The notes: generated by a model from the letters alone, not told the origin. A stretch of DNA of 64,000 nucleotides from Bacteroidota bacterium (GCA_016213405.1 JACRAM010000069.1:43541-107540), one strand, 5' to 3'; shown: positions 33,417-42,530, counted from the first letter of the stretch. Made by a program: numbers and translations.

Positions 33417-34580
33417 CTATGATACTTTTTTCTCACGTGATTGTTTTTTGAAATAAAAGATGCCAATAGTTCCAAGAAGAAACAGAACTACTGCAATGAT
33501 TTCTGCCTGGGTAATCTGCATTCCAAAAATGTCATATTTGTTATTCACTCTGATTTTCTCTATAAAGAATCGTTCAAAGCCATTCAGAATCAGATAAACT
33601 GAAAACATCATGCCCGGAACAGTAATTTTTTTTCTGACAGCCCACAACACAAAAAATAAAGCAATGCAAATGATGGCTTCCCAAAGTGGAGTAGGAAAGA
33701 CAGGGATTTCAAGCACCGAACAAAATTTTCCTGTACAATCTTCAATTGGAATGCCGACATTATTTACGTTGTGTGGATAGGTATAACCCCAAACCCAGTC
33801 CGGAAGAAAAAACCAGGAAGGCTTTGCAGAAAGATTTTCTATTCCCCAATCTCCATCGCCCGCAAGTTGGCAACCTATACGCCCAACGCCATATGCAAGC
33901 ATAAGTGCTGGAGCACATGCGTCAATGAGATGAGTAGTTGTGATTCCGTTTTTTCGTGCATAATAGATTACAGAAAAGCTGGCAACAATCAATCCTCCAT
34001 ACATGGTGAGACCGCTGAATGAAATCAAACTTCCTATTGGGTCACGCATAAACTCGTCTAAGTTTTCGAGGTTATGAAAAATTTTAGCTCCAAGAATTCC
34101 GGCAATGGCGGCAATGAGTGTCATGTTCGGCACGTGTTGGTAAGGATGAAGCGTGAGAGTTACCCATTCAGGTTTTGGCAATTGCTCTTTTTTCTTTTCA
34201 CGATAACGCATGAAGGCAAGCAATGCTGCGCCTGCGATTCCTCCTATGATATTTCCTTCTTTGGAAAGAATAAATCCTTGTGTGTCTTGTGTGAATGCAT
34301 GAAAATTCAGTAAGATGTGAATGAGTTTATAAAAAATAATAAAGCCCAAAACTGCGGAAAGAATAATTTCAGAAATTTTTGGCGGCTCACCTTTCAGATA
34401 CTTTTTTTCTGTGGGTTTAATTAATCCGTCTTTTTCTTTCCGCTGAAGTTCTTTGGAGAAAAAATAAGCAGCAAATAAAAAAGAAATTGCCACCAGTACT
34501 CCGAAACTCTGGAAGATTTGCAGAAAGCCAAGTTCAATTCCGAAAATGTCTTTAAATAAGTAATAGAGGTTGGGATACAT
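33417..34580 (-). CDS. lgt: Prolipoprotein diacylglyceryl transferase
   Basis: Lgt attaches diacylglycerol to the lipobox cysteine of prolipoproteins. The polytopic 387-residue protein contains the signature region 'ALMLAYGVGRIGCQLAGDGDWG', plus 'SGLTMYGGLIVASFSVIYYARK' with the Y-G-G block and the C-terminal 'LNGFERFFIEKIRVN'. It is longer than the E. coli enzyme because of an expanded N-terminal region, usual in Bacteroidota. It lies 16 bases after mtaB on the same strand. Confidence 0.93.
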   Translation of the reverse strand: MYPNLYYLFKDIFGIELGFLQIFQSFGVLVAISFLFAAYFFSKELQRKEKDGLIKPTEKKYLKGEPPKISEIILSAVLGFIIFYKLIHILLNFHAFTQDTQGFILSKEGNIIGGIAGAALLAFMRYREKKKEQLPKPEWVTLTLHPYQHVPNMTLIAAIAGILGAKIFHNLENLDEFMRDPIGSLISFSGLTMYGGLIVASFSVIYYARKNGITTTHLIDACAPALMLAYGVGRIGCQLAGDGDWGIENLSAKPSWFFLPDWVWGYTYPHNVNNVGIPIEDCTGKFCSVLEIPVFPTPLWEAIICIALFFVLWAVRKKITVPGMMFSVYLILNGFERFFIEKIRVNNKYDIFGMQITQAEIIAVVLFLLGTIGIFYFKKQSREKKVS

Positions 34581-34596
34581 GGCGGAAAATTACGAA

Positions 34597-35982
34597 TTAT
34601 TCCGAAGGAACTCCTTCGGAGCAAATGACGAGTGACGAATCAAGTTCTTCAATTAAAACATTTCCATCCCCATCAATTTTTTCTAAAGATACTTTGGCAA
34701 GCTGATTTATTAATTCAGGATTGAATTTTGTTTTCACTTTTATATAATTCTCGGTAAAGCCGCACATCAATCCATCTTTGTTCTCAGTTTCAAACAAAAC
34801 TATTTTCTTTGTTCCAATATTTTCAGAAAAGAATTTTTGTTGTTTTGCGGCAGAAAGATTTCTAAGCACTTTGTTTCTTTTTCTTCTTTCTTCAATGGGA
34901 ACTATCGGTTTGAATCCAATTGCTTCTGTATTTTCTCTTTCGGAATAAGTGAACACGTGCAAGTAAGAAATATCTAATGAATCAATAAAGTTGTAAGTGT
35001 CAATGAAGTCTTCTTCTGTCTCTCCCGGAAATCCAACAATTACATCAACTCCAATACAGCAATGAGGCATGAGCATTTTTATTTTCTCAACGCGCTCTGC
35101 ATATACTTCGCTTCTATATCTTCTTCGCATTAAGCTGAGAATTTTGTCTGAACCCGATTGCAGAGGAATATGAAAATGCGGAACAAATTTTTCTGACTTC
35201 GCTACAAACTCAATGATATCATCTGTGAGAAGGTTTGGTTCGATGGAAGAAATTCTGAAACGGGGAGATGAAGCCCCTCTCTGGCTCTCCCCCAAGGGGA
35301 GAGAATCAAGTGCGTAAAGCAAATCAAGAAAATTTTCTCCCTTCCCTTGGGGAAGGGATGGGGATGGGCTCCCGAAATCTCCAATATTCACACCTGTCAA
35401 TACAATCTCTTTTATTCCTTGCTCTGCAATTTTTTCTGCATTGCGAACAACATTTTCATTTGAATCGCTTCGACTTGCTCCTCGTGCAAGGGGAATGGTG
35501 CAGTAAGAGCAGTTGTAATCACAGCCATCCTGAACTTTCAGGAATGCGCGTGTTCTGTCTCCTGTTGAATAACTTCCAATAAAATCATTTACATCTTGAA
35601 TCTGGCAGGAATGAATTTTTGCTTTTTCTTTTTTATGTCCGTCATGCAAAAATTTCAGAACATTGAATTTTTCATTTGCTCCCAAAACTAAATCAACTCC
35701 ATTGATACTAGCAATTTCCTCAGGATTTAATTGTGCGTAACAACCGGTAACAATCACAAAAGCTTCGGGAGAATTTCTCAATGCGTTTCGTACAATTCTT
35801 CTGCACTCGCGGTTGGCATCTTCGGTAACGGAGCAAGTATTAATTACAAATACATCCGCACCACTTTCAAAATCAGTTTTGGAGAAACCATTTTGTTCAA
35901 ACTGCCTTGCAATAGTTGAAGTTTCTGCAAAGTTGAGTTTGCATCCCAGTGTGTGAAAGGCAACTGATTTTTGAGATTTCAT
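34597..35982 (-). CDS. mtaB: tRNA t6A37 methylthiotransferase with two repeat insertions
   Basis: MtaB adds a methylthio group to t6A at position 37 of tRNA. The 461-residue protein from the ATG at 35980-35982 has the UPF0004 cysteines (C14, C50, C81), the radical-SAM motif C154-x3-C158-x2-C161 in 'DGCDYNCSYCTIP' and a C-terminal TRAM-like domain. Between 'TGVNIGDFG' and 'RFRISSIEPN', family members have only a short segment. Here residues 205-215 (SPSPSLPQGKG) and 229-241 (PLGESQRGASSPR) are encoded by two P1 copies flanking the conserved 'FLDLLYALD'. The final 'CSEGVPSE' lies in a CCGAAGGA/TCCTTCGG hairpin. First gene of the operon. Confidence 0.92.
   Translation of the reverse strand: MKSQKSVAFHTLGCKLNFAETSTIARQFEQNGFSKTDFESGADVFVINTCSVTEDANRECRRIVRNALRNSPEAFVIVTGCYAQLNPEEIASINGVDLVLGANEKFNVLKFLHDGHKKEKAKIHSCQIQDVNDFIGSYSTGDRTRAFLKVQDGCDYNCSYCTIPLARGASRSDSNENVVRNAEKIAEQGIKEIVLTGVNIGDFGSPSPSLPQGKGENFLDLLYALDSLPLGESQRGASSPRFRISSIEPNLLTDDIIEFVAKSEKFVPHFHIPLQSGSDKILSLMRRRYRSEVYAERVEKIKMLMPHCCIGVDVIVGFPGETEEDFIDTYNFIDSLDISYLHVFTYSERENTEAIGFKPIVPIEERRKRNKVLRNLSAAKQQKFFSENIGTKKIVLFETENKDGLMCGFTENYIKVKTKFNPELINQLAKVSLEKIDGDGNVLIEELDSSLVICSEGVPSE
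35262..35303. repeat. P1 palindrome, copy 1 in mtaB
   Basis: AAGCCCCTCTCTGGC followed by CTCTCCCCCAAGGGGAGAG; the second part is a hairpin with 7-8 bp arms. It encodes PLGESQRGASSP on the minus strand. Confidence 0.75.
35336..35373. repeat. P1 palindrome, copy 2 in mtaB (opposite orientation)
   Basis: CTCCCTTCCCTTGGGGAAGGGATGGGGATGGGCTCC, with arms CCCTTCCC / GGGAAGGG. It is oriented opposite to copy 1 and encodes SPSPSLPQGKGE. Confidence 0.75.
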
Positions 35983-36126
35983 AAAGGGAAGCAAAGGTAA
36001 ATAAGTTTAAGGTCTAACGTTTAAAGTTGAGAACATAGAGAGAAAACTGTTAATAAGACTGTTTATTATTAGAATGCCCAACAACTGCATTCACGGTTTT
36101 GTTTTCCTAACATTGCTTTTCATTAA

Positions 36127-37791
36127 ATGATTAAACAGATTCAAAATAGATTACACCGATTATGTATTTGTTTGTTGCCTATTGTCTATTGTCTATTGCA
36201 TTTCTCCTGTGGTGAGCCGGAAGAAAATACCGAAAAAAAATTTTTCCGTTACAACGAATCAGGTGGAATTGCTTCGCTGGATCCTGCTTCAGCAAAAACA
36301 GTGGAGATAATTTGGGCAGTGAATCAGATGTTCAACGGTCTGGTGCAACTCAACGACAGCCTTGAAGTGATTCCGTGCATAGCGAAGAGCTGGGAAATTT
36401 CTGACAGCGGAAAGGTTTATACGTTTCATTTGCGCAACGATATTTTCTTTCATGACCATCCTTTTTTTCCGAATGGGAAAGGGAGAAAAGTGGTGGCGCA
36501 GGATTTTGTCCTATCGCTTTTCCGCCTGATGGATATGGACGAGGAGCAGAGTGCGAAATATCTTTTTTCCAATATTGCACGGGATGAGCGAAGTGATAAT
36601 CTTGGTTTCATCGCACCGGATGATTCCACGTTCGTGATTTATCTCAACGAGCCGTTTCCTCCGTTTCTGAACATTCTCACCATGCAATATTGTTCTGTGA
36701 TTCCGAATGAAATCGCGGAGCATTACGGACCTGACTTCCGCAGAAATCCTGTAGGAACCGGACCCTTTGCATTCAAGGCATGGGAAGAAGGTGTGAAACT
36801 GGTTCTGGTGAAGAATGAAAATTATTTTGAGAGAGATGGCGAAAACAGATTGCCGTACCTGGATGGCATCACGGTGAATTTCATCAAAGACAAACAGAAC
36901 GCATTCATTGATTTTGAAAAAGGAGATGCGGATATGCTTTCGGGCGCTGACATGGTGAATATTGATTTGATTATTGATAAAGAAGGAAAACTGAAACCTG
37001 AATACGCAGGCAAATTCAAAATGCAAACGGGTTCCTATCTGAAAACGGATTATCTCGGATTTATGATTGACATGGATTCTGCCATCGTGAAAAAATCTCC
37101 GTTAAGAATAAAAGAAGTGAGGCAGGCGATTGGCTATGCGATTGACCGGGAAAAAATTGTGAAGCATTTGCGAAACAGCATAGGCACTTCTGCCACGCAG
37201 GGTTTCATTCCCAAAGGAATGCCATCGTTTGATTCAACGCTTCAGGGTTATACTTATAATCCTGATAAGTCACGCGAACTATTGAAGATGGCAGGGTTTC
37301 CTGGCGGAAAAGGAATTGATGAAATCACGTTGAATGTTACCGAGCAATATCTTGAACTCAGCCAGTTTGTTGAGCATGAACTGGAAGAAATTGGAATCCC
37401 TGTAAAGATTTATCTGAACCGCCCCATTGTTCAACTGGAAATTATTGCCAACGCGCAGGTGAATTTTTTCCGCAAGTCATGGGTGGCGGATTATGCGGAT
37501 GCGGAAAACTTCTTCGCTTGTTTCTATAGTAAAAATCTTTCTCCGAAAGGTCCCAACTACACTCATTTCAAGAATAAAAAGTATGATGAGTTGTTTGAAG
37601 AGTCCTTGCATGAATCAGATAATACAAAGCGTTTTGAGATTTATAAAGAGATGGACAAAATATTAATTGAAGAAGCGCCTATCGTTCCGCTTTTCTATGA
37701 TCAGGTGTTTCGTCTTGTAAACAACAAGATCGAAAACTTCACGCTGAACCCCATGAATCTGCTGAACCTGAAAAGGGTGAAGAAGAAGTAA
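36127..37791 (+). CDS. Peptide/dipeptide-type ABC substrate-binding lipoprotein (SBP family 5)
   Basis: The 554-residue lipoprotein (lipobox '..LLHFSC', Cys28) has the SBP_bac_5 fold: 'RYNESGGIASLDPASAKTVE', 'MFNGLVQLNDSLEVIPCIAKSWEI', 'YTFHLRNDIFFHD', 'GTGPFAFKAWEEGVKLVLVKNENYF' and 'KEVRQAIGYAIDREKIVKHL'. OppA/DppA-like proteins bind oligopeptides or other ligands for an ABC importer. No permease or ATPase gene is adjacent. The signal peptide MIKQIQNRLHRLCICLLPIV is composed of two dispersed repeat types. Confidence 0.9.
   Translation: MIKQIQNRLHRLCICLLPIVYCLLHFSCGEPEENTEKKFFRYNESGGIASLDPASAKTVEIIWAVNQMFNGLVQLNDSLEVIPCIAKSWEISDSGKVYTFHLRNDIFFHDHPFFPNGKGRKVVAQDFVLSLFRLMDMDEEQSAKYLFSNIARDERSDNLGFIAPDDSTFVIYLNEPFPPFLNILTMQYCSVIPNEIAEHYGPDFRRNPVGTGPFAFKAWEEGVKLVLVKNENYFERDGENRLPYLDGITVNFIKDKQNAFIDFEKGDADMLSGADMVNIDLIIDKEGKLKPEYAGKFKMQTGSYLKTDYLGFMIDMDSAIVKKSPLRIKEVRQAIGYAIDREKIVKHLRNSIGTSATQGFIPKGMPSFDSTLQGYTYNPDKSRELLKMAGFPGGKGIDEITLNVTEQYLELSQFVEHELEEIGIPVKIYLNRPIVQLEIIANAQVNFFRKSWVADYADAENFFACFYSKNLSPKGPNYTHFKNKKYDELFEESLHESDNTKRFEIYKEMDKILIEEAPIVPLFYDQVFRLVNNKIENFTLNPMNLLNLKRVKKK
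36170..36200. repeat. 'CCTATTGTCTATTGTCTATTGC' repeat forming a lipoprotein signal core
   Basis: A 9-10-base-period unit encoding LLPIVYCLL just before the lipobox. Directly upstream, bases 36128-36157 are an 'attaaacagatt..ttacaccgatt' unit encoding IKQIQNRLHRL. Confidence 0.65.
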
Positions 37792-37797
37792 AAAGAA

Positions 37798-37892
37798 AAG
37801 CCCCGCCTAAATCATCCCCGCTAGGGAGGACTTTTAGCAAAAATATAGGCGAGGAATTTTCACCTCCCCAATGGGGAGGACGGGAGGGGCTT
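37798..37892. repeat. Two inverted P1 copies at a convergent gene junction
   Basis: Copy one (37798-37835, GCCCCGCCTAAATCATCCCC..AGGGAGGACTTTT) and copy two (37862-37892, CCTCCCCAATGGGGAGGACGGGAGGGGCTT) face each other. Together they form a large hairpin 3' of the binding-protein gene. Copy two overlaps the last codons of the EEP gene. Confidence 0.75.
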
Positions 37893-38987
37893 GAGGGTGC
37901 AACTTACAGGATAGTGATCAGACAATTCCTCCGAATGAATTTCAAAGTTTGAGGAAGTAAATTGTGAAGAATGAAAAATGTAATCAATTCTATAAGAAGG
38001 AAAATCTCCGATATACGTATTGCCGATGCCGCTTCCGCTTTCCATAAATGAATCAAGATATTTTTCCGCGAAGGCATGATACGTATAGGAGAAAGGAGTG
38101 TCGTTGAAATCACCGCAAATGATGACAGGATATTTGCAGGCGTTGATGTGAGCTAGAATTTTTTCTGTTTGTGTTGCCCGCTTGATGAAGGCGTGTTTGA
38201 TCCGCCTGAGAATATTTTTTGAAGCAATCTCAATGTCTTCCACATCCAGCGTATCATTATTTTTTTTCAGCGCTTCAATGAATCTGTAGTCAGCATAACC
38301 AAAACTGATGGACTGCAAATGCATGTTGTACACACGCACGGTATCTTCACCGATTTTTAAATCAGAAAAAATGCAAATGCTGTTGCTTTTGTATTTAAAA
38401 GGAATCTTTCCTTTGAAGAGGATGGGATATTTACTGAAAGTGGCTATGCCCCAATGATCTGTTTTCCTGCGCGTGAGGGTATATTTAACGTGATGGTCTA
38501 CTGATTGAGTGAGTTCAATCAGCGTGTCCAGCGTTTCAAAATAGCCGCTGTCACCCTGAAAGAATTCCTGCAGGCAGACAATATCAGCCGATTCGTTTTT
38601 CAGGAAGGAAAAAATCTTGTTGCGCGTTTCTGTGTTGTGAGTCCAGTTGTATAAATCAAAGTTGCGGACATTGTAAGAAAGAACTTTGATTCCGCCTTTT
38701 GTATTTTGATTCCCGCTACCGAAGTGAAATAAGTTTTTCATGTCATTCCAGCCGATGAGGATGGCAATCAATGAAAGCCAGTATAGTTTCTTCCATCGAA
38801 TAATCCACCAGATGAGAAACAAAACATTTACAATAAGAAGCCATGGATATGCCAGCCCGAAAAAAGCAAACAGCCAGAATGGTTTTGGATTTGCGTAAGG
38901 GGCGAAGTAGGAGAGAAGTAAAGAGAGTAGAAAAATGAAATAAGCAATCCGAAAGAAAATGGATAATATGGTTTTTAGTTTTTTCAT
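37860..38987 (-). CDS. Endonuclease/exonuclease/phosphatase family protein, membrane anchored
   Basis: The 375-residue protein has three N-terminal membrane segments ('IAYFIFLLSLLLSYFAPYA', 'LFAFFGLAYPWLLIVNVLFLIWWIIRW', 'WLSLIAILIGW'), then an EEP domain: 'LSYNVRNFDLYNWTHN', 'ADIVCLQEFFQG', 'HVKYTLTRRKTDHWGIATFSKYPI', 'PVIICGDFNDTPFSYTYH' and 'ELSDHYPV'. The catalytic Asn, Glu, Asp-Asn and Asp-His pairs are present. The substrate, nucleic acid or phospholipid/inositol phosphate, is unknown. The final 'LKPLPSSPLGR' and stop are encoded by a P1 palindrome and extend beyond the usual 'DH.PV...l' end of the family. Confidence 0.88.
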   Translation of the reverse strand: MKKLKTILSIFFRIAYFIFLLSLLLSYFAPYANPKPFWLFAFFGLAYPWLLIVNVLFLIWWIIRWKKLYWLSLIAILIGWNDMKNLFHFGSGNQNTKGGIKVLSYNVRNFDLYNWTHNTETRNKIFSFLKNESADIVCLQEFFQGDSGYFETLDTLIELTQSVDHHVKYTLTRRKTDHWGIATFSKYPILFKGKIPFKYKSNSICIFSDLKIGEDTVRVYNMHLQSISFGYADYRFIEALKKNNDTLDVEDIEIASKNILRRIKHAFIKRATQTEKILAHINACKYPVIICGDFNDTPFSYTYHAFAEKYLDSFMESGSGIGNTYIGDFPSYRIDYIFHSSQFTSSNFEIHSEELSDHYPVSCTLKPLPSSPLGR

Positions 38988-39016
38988 AAATGATTCAGAC
39001 GGATTAAGGATGATTC

Positions 39017-39034
39017 AAACGGATGTATCCGTTT
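39017..39034. repeat. AAACGGATGTATCCGTTT palindrome upstream of the EEP gene
   Basis: An 18-base near-perfect dyad embedded in 'gattcaaacggat..atccgtttgcatc' units, in the gap between the rhomboid and EEP genes. Possibly the rhomboid gene's 3' hairpin. Confidence 0.5.
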
Positions 39035-39051
39035 TTATCCGTTTGCATCTG

Positions 39052-39921
39052 CTAGTTCCGCCCGCTTGCCTTAAACAAAAAATCTTTTTCTTCTTTCGTC
39101 AGCGCTTCGTATCCTGATTTCGAAATCTTGTCAAGTATCGCATCAATCTTTGCTTGCTTTGCCCGTTGATTCTGGTTGTAATCTTCATCGCTTGGTTTTC
39201 TTCGGTAGCTTACTTTTATTTTTGTTCTTCCCAAGAAAAGAGATTGCATCCAATCTAAAAAAACACTAACAGGTTTTGTAATGTCTCTTCCGCTTTTATA
39301 TTGAAGTATGAAAAGAACGCCAAACAATGCTCCGCCAATGTGCGCGATTTTTCCTCCTGTGTTTTGTGAAATGTCAAGTACGCTGGTGAGAATGAATGAA
39401 ACAAGCGCGAGATATTTCAGGCGGACAGGTCCAAAGAACATAAGTTGAATTACGTAATCAGGAAGAAGCACTGCAGTAGCAATCACCACCGACATTACGC
39501 CTGCTGAAGCGCCAAGTAAAAATGTGTTGTAAAAATACAAGGGTGCAATCACAGCCATGAGCAGGTATAGAATTCCTCCACTCAATCCTCCCAGCAAATA
39601 AACTCCTACCAACCGCTTGCTTCCCAGATACTCTACAAAAATTTTTCCTATCCAGAAAAGCCAGAGCATGTTGAAGAGAATGTGCATCAGTCCTTCGTGC
39701 AGAAACATATATGTGAGGCACGTCCACGCGTGCGTGAGAGCAAGAGAAACATTTCCGGGAATTGCCAGCCAGTAAGTAAGTGAAAGCCCGCCTCCATTGA
39801 ATTTTATCAGCGCGTCAATAATATTGACGATTAAAAAAACAATTACGTTGATGAGGATAATCCTCGTCAGCCCGCTTCCGCTTCGGGAGAAAACATTTTT
39901 TATATCATCTGCAAACGACAT
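39052..39921 (-). CDS. Rhomboid family intramembrane serine protease
   Basis: The 289-residue polytopic protein has the catalytic Ser139 in 'LLGASAGVMSVV' and the paired His194 in 'KIAHIGGALFGVLF'. The oxyanion-side 'HILFNMLWLFWIG' (H80-x3-N84) comes before them. The C-terminal 80 residues are a soluble basic/acidic tail ('RRKPSDEDYNQNQRAKQAKIDAILDKISKSGYEALTKEEKDFLF'), a common short helical module in Bacteroidota rhomboids. The active-site set is complete. Substrates are unknown. Confidence 0.92.
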   Translation of the reverse strand: MSFADDIKNVFSRSGSGLTRIILINVIVFLIVNIIDALIKFNGGGLSLTYWLAIPGNVSLALTHAWTCLTYMFLHEGLMHILFNMLWLFWIGKIFVEYLGSKRLVGVYLLGGLSGGILYLLMAVIAPLYFYNTFLLGASAGVMSVVIATAVLLPDYVIQLMFFGPVRLKYLALVSFILTSVLDISQNTGGKIAHIGGALFGVLFILQYKSGRDITKPVSVFLDWMQSLFLGRTKIKVSYRRKPSDEDYNQNQRAKQAKIDAILDKISKSGYEALTKEEKDFLFKASGRN

Positions 39922-39972
39922 GGCTCAAAAATTCTTGTTCAAAGTTAATTGATTTATGCGACATTTGTTCCT

Positions 39973-41217
39973 ATGAGTTTACATTTTCAAAAATTCACTC
40001 TCGCTAACGGGCTTCGCGTTATTTATCACGAAGACCGTTCCACACCTCTCGTGTGCATGAATATTTTGTATGATGTGGGCGCGCGAGATGAAGATTCCAG
40101 CCGCACGGGTTTCGCGCATTTGTTCGAGCATCTGATGTTTGGCGGAAGCGTGAACATTCCCAGTTATGATGAACCATTGCAAAGAGTAGGAGGAGAAAAC
40201 AACGCTTTTACTTCGAATGACATTACTAATTATTATCTCACCCTTCCCACGGCAAATCTTGAAACGGCTTTCTGGCTGGAGAGCGACCGTATGTTGTCGC
40301 TCGCGTTCTCCGAAAAAAGTTTAGAGGTTCAGCGCAATGTGGTGATAGAAGAATTCAAGCAGAGATACCTGAACCAGCCATACGGAGACATCTGGTTGCT
40401 CCTTCGCCCGATGGTGTATAAAGTGCATCCGTATTTGTGGGATACGATAGGGAAAGATATTTCTCACATAGCAGAAGCGAAGATGGAAGATGTACGCGCG
40501 TTCTTTAAAAAATTTTATTGCCCGAACAATGCCATTATGGTTTTGTCAGGCAATACTTCGCTGGAAGAGGTGAAACGACTTTCTGAAAAATGGTTTGGTG
40601 TTATTCCCCGAGGACCTGAAAACAAACGCAACCTGCCTGCGGAACCTGAACAAAAAGAATTCCGTTCGCTCACTGCGGAGCGCGAAGTTCCATTCAATGC
40701 GCTTTATCAAACCTACCACATGTGTTCACGCAAGGACAAGGAATATTACACCGTGGATCTGCTTTCTGATATTCTCTCGGATGGAAGTTCTTCGCGCCTG
40801 TACAACCAACTCGTGAAGAACAAGAAAATGTTTTCCGAACTCAGCGCCTATGCGGATGACAGTTTTGACAAAGGAATGTTTGTGATAAGCGGAAAGCTTT
40901 TGAACGGAGTGAAAATGGAAGATGCCGAAAAAGCAATAGCCGAAGAGTTGGAGAAACTGAAAAAGGAGAAAGTGCAGGAAAAAGAATTGCAGAAGGTGCA
41001 GAACAAGGTAGAAGCCACGCTGGAATTTTCCGAGATGAACATCATGAACAAAGCGCTCAACCTTGCTGTATCAGAATTGTTTGGCGATGCCGAACTGGCA
41101 AATCACGAAGCCGAAAAATATCTTGCAGTCACCACCGAACAGATTCAGCAGCAGGCAAAACAGATATTCAGAAAGGAGAATTGTTCAACGTTGTATTATC
41201 TGGCGAAAAATAATTGA
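39973..41217 (+). CDS. M16 family zinc protease, catalytic subunit
   Basis: The 414-residue M16B-type peptidase starts at the ATG at 39973 (MSLHFQKFTLANGL). The inverted zinc motif HxxEH is intact in 'FAHLFEHLMFGG' (H49, E52, H53), with the downstream 'NVVIEEFKQRY' Glu. The second half is the paired inactive M16_C fold. It is encoded 6 bases before a second M16 protein that lacks the motif, the usual arrangement for heterodimeric M16B enzymes that degrade peptides. Confidence 0.92.
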   Translation: MSLHFQKFTLANGLRVIYHEDRSTPLVCMNILYDVGARDEDSSRTGFAHLFEHLMFGGSVNIPSYDEPLQRVGGENNAFTSNDITNYYLTLPTANLETAFWLESDRMLSLAFSEKSLEVQRNVVIEEFKQRYLNQPYGDIWLLLRPMVYKVHPYLWDTIGKDISHIAEAKMEDVRAFFKKFYCPNNAIMVLSGNTSLEEVKRLSEKWFGVIPRGPENKRNLPAEPEQKEFRSLTAEREVPFNALYQTYHMCSRKDKEYYTVDLLSDILSDGSSSRLYNQLVKNKKMFSELSAYADDSFDKGMFVISGKLLNGVKMEDAEKAIAEELEKLKKEKVQEKELQKVQNKVEATLEFSEMNIMNKALNLAVSELFGDAELANHEAEKYLAVTTEQIQQQAKQIFRKENCSTLYYLAKNN

Positions 41218-41223
41218 TAACCT

Positions 41224-42528
41224 ATGGAAGTAGTAGACCGAAACAAAAGCCCGCAGGTAAATCAGATAAAGAAGATTGACCTTCTCCGCGCTTCAGAGAC
41301 CAAGCTGAAAAATGGAATCCCCGTTTATCATATCAAAGCCGGCACGCAGGATCTGGTAAAGATTGAATTGCTTTTTCCTGCGGGAATGTGGCATCAGACC
41401 TATCCGCTGGTGGGTTCTGCGGCAAGCACCATGCTGAATGAAGGAACTTCCAAACGCAGTGCAAAAGAAATTTCTGAGATGTTGGATTACTATGGAGCGT
41501 TTCTGCATACAGAAATCACTCATGACTTTGCGGTAGTGGGAGTTCATTCTCTGAACAAGCATTTGCCTCATGTGTTGTCTGTCATTGAAGAACTGATTTC
41601 TGATTCTGTTTTCCCGCAAGATGAATGGGATATTTATTTGCAGAACAAAAGACAATCTTTCATCGTCAATAATAAAAAGGTAAGTTTTGTTTCCCGTAAA
41701 AAATTCGCTGAACTTCTCTTTGGCAATGACCACCCTTACGGGCACAATGTAATGGAAGATGATTTCGACAAACTGAAAAAAGAAGATGCCTATAATTTCT
41801 ATAAGAAAACTTATACTGCAAAAGGTACCATCATAGTAGCTGCCGGAAATGTGACGGATTCCACGCTCAAACTTATTGAGAAATACTTCGGCTGCCTCCC
41901 CCAACCCCCTCCATTAGAGGGGGCTTCACGCGTGAAAGTCCTCCCTAATGGGGAGGATTTAGGTGGGGCTTCAGGCGGCTCTTTCCTTGAAGAAAAAAAA
42001 GACGCACTTCAATCTGCTATCCGAATCGGCAAAATGCTTTTCACAAAACCGCATCCTGATTATTGCGCCATGCAGGTGGTGAATACTATTTTTGGCGGAT
42101 ACTTTGGTTCAAGATTGATGGCGAACATCCGCGAAGACAAGGGATATACTTACGGAATCGGTTCTGCGGTGGTGTCGTTCAGTCACGCGGGGTATTTCAC
42201 CATCTCCACCGAAGTAGGAGCGGAAGTAACCAAAGATGCCATCAAAGAAATTTATTTTGAACTCAGCCGGATGCAAACCGAAAAAGTTTCTGAAAGCGAG
42301 CTGGCGTTGGTGCGCAATTATATGCTCGGAGCTTTTCTCCGAAGCATTGACGGACCCTTTGCGCTTGCCGACCGTTTCAAAGGCATTTATTTCAGCGGGC
42401 TCGACTACGATTATTACAACACCTTCATCGAAACCATCCGCACCATCACTCCTGAAAAAATCATGGAACTTGCCAACAAGTATCTGAAAAAAGAAGAGAT
42501 GATTGAACTGGTGGTGGGGAAAAAATAA
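41224..42528 (+). CDS. M16 family protein, non-catalytic subunit, with a repeat-derived linker
   Basis: The 434-residue partner of the upstream protease. At the position of HxxEH it has 'AASTMLNEGTSKRSAKEI', so it lacks the zinc ligands. The substrate-binding 'ANIREDKGYTYGIGSAVVSF' (R/Y motif) is typical of such partners. Residues about 225-250, between the two M16 halves ('KLIEKYFGC' and 'GGSFLEEKKDAL'), are encoded by two facing P1 palindromes and read as proline/glycine-rich sequence. The rest aligns with family expectations, so the subunit is probably functional. Confidence 0.9.
   Translation: MEVVDRNKSPQVNQIKKIDLLRASETKLKNGIPVYHIKAGTQDLVKIELLFPAGMWHQTYPLVGSAASTMLNEGTSKRSAKEISEMLDYYGAFLHTEITHDFAVVGVHSLNKHLPHVLSVIEELISDSVFPQDEWDIYLQNKRQSFIVNNKKVSFVSRKKFAELLFGNDHPYGHNVMEDDFDKLKKEDAYNFYKKTYTAKGTIIVAAGNVTDSTLKLIEKYFGCLPQPPPLEGASRVKVLPNGEDLGGASGGSFLEEKKDALQSAIRIGKMLFTKPHPDYCAMQVVNTIFGGYFGSRLMANIREDKGYTYGIGSAVVSFSHAGYFTISTEVGAEVTKDAIKEIYFELSRMQTEKVSESELALVRNYMLGAFLRSIDGPFALADRFKGIYFSGLDYDYYNTFIETIRTITPEKIMELANKYLKKEEMIELVVGKK
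41896..41978. repeat. Pair of inverted P1 palindromes inside the M16 gene
   Basis: CCCCCTCCATTAGAGGGGGCTTC (from about 41895) and GTCCTCCCTAATGGGGAGGATTTAGGTGGGGCTTC (41939-41973). The whole insertion is in frame and has no stop codon. It is the clearest full-length P1 copy in a coding sequence. Confidence 0.85.
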
Positions 42529-42530
42529 AA

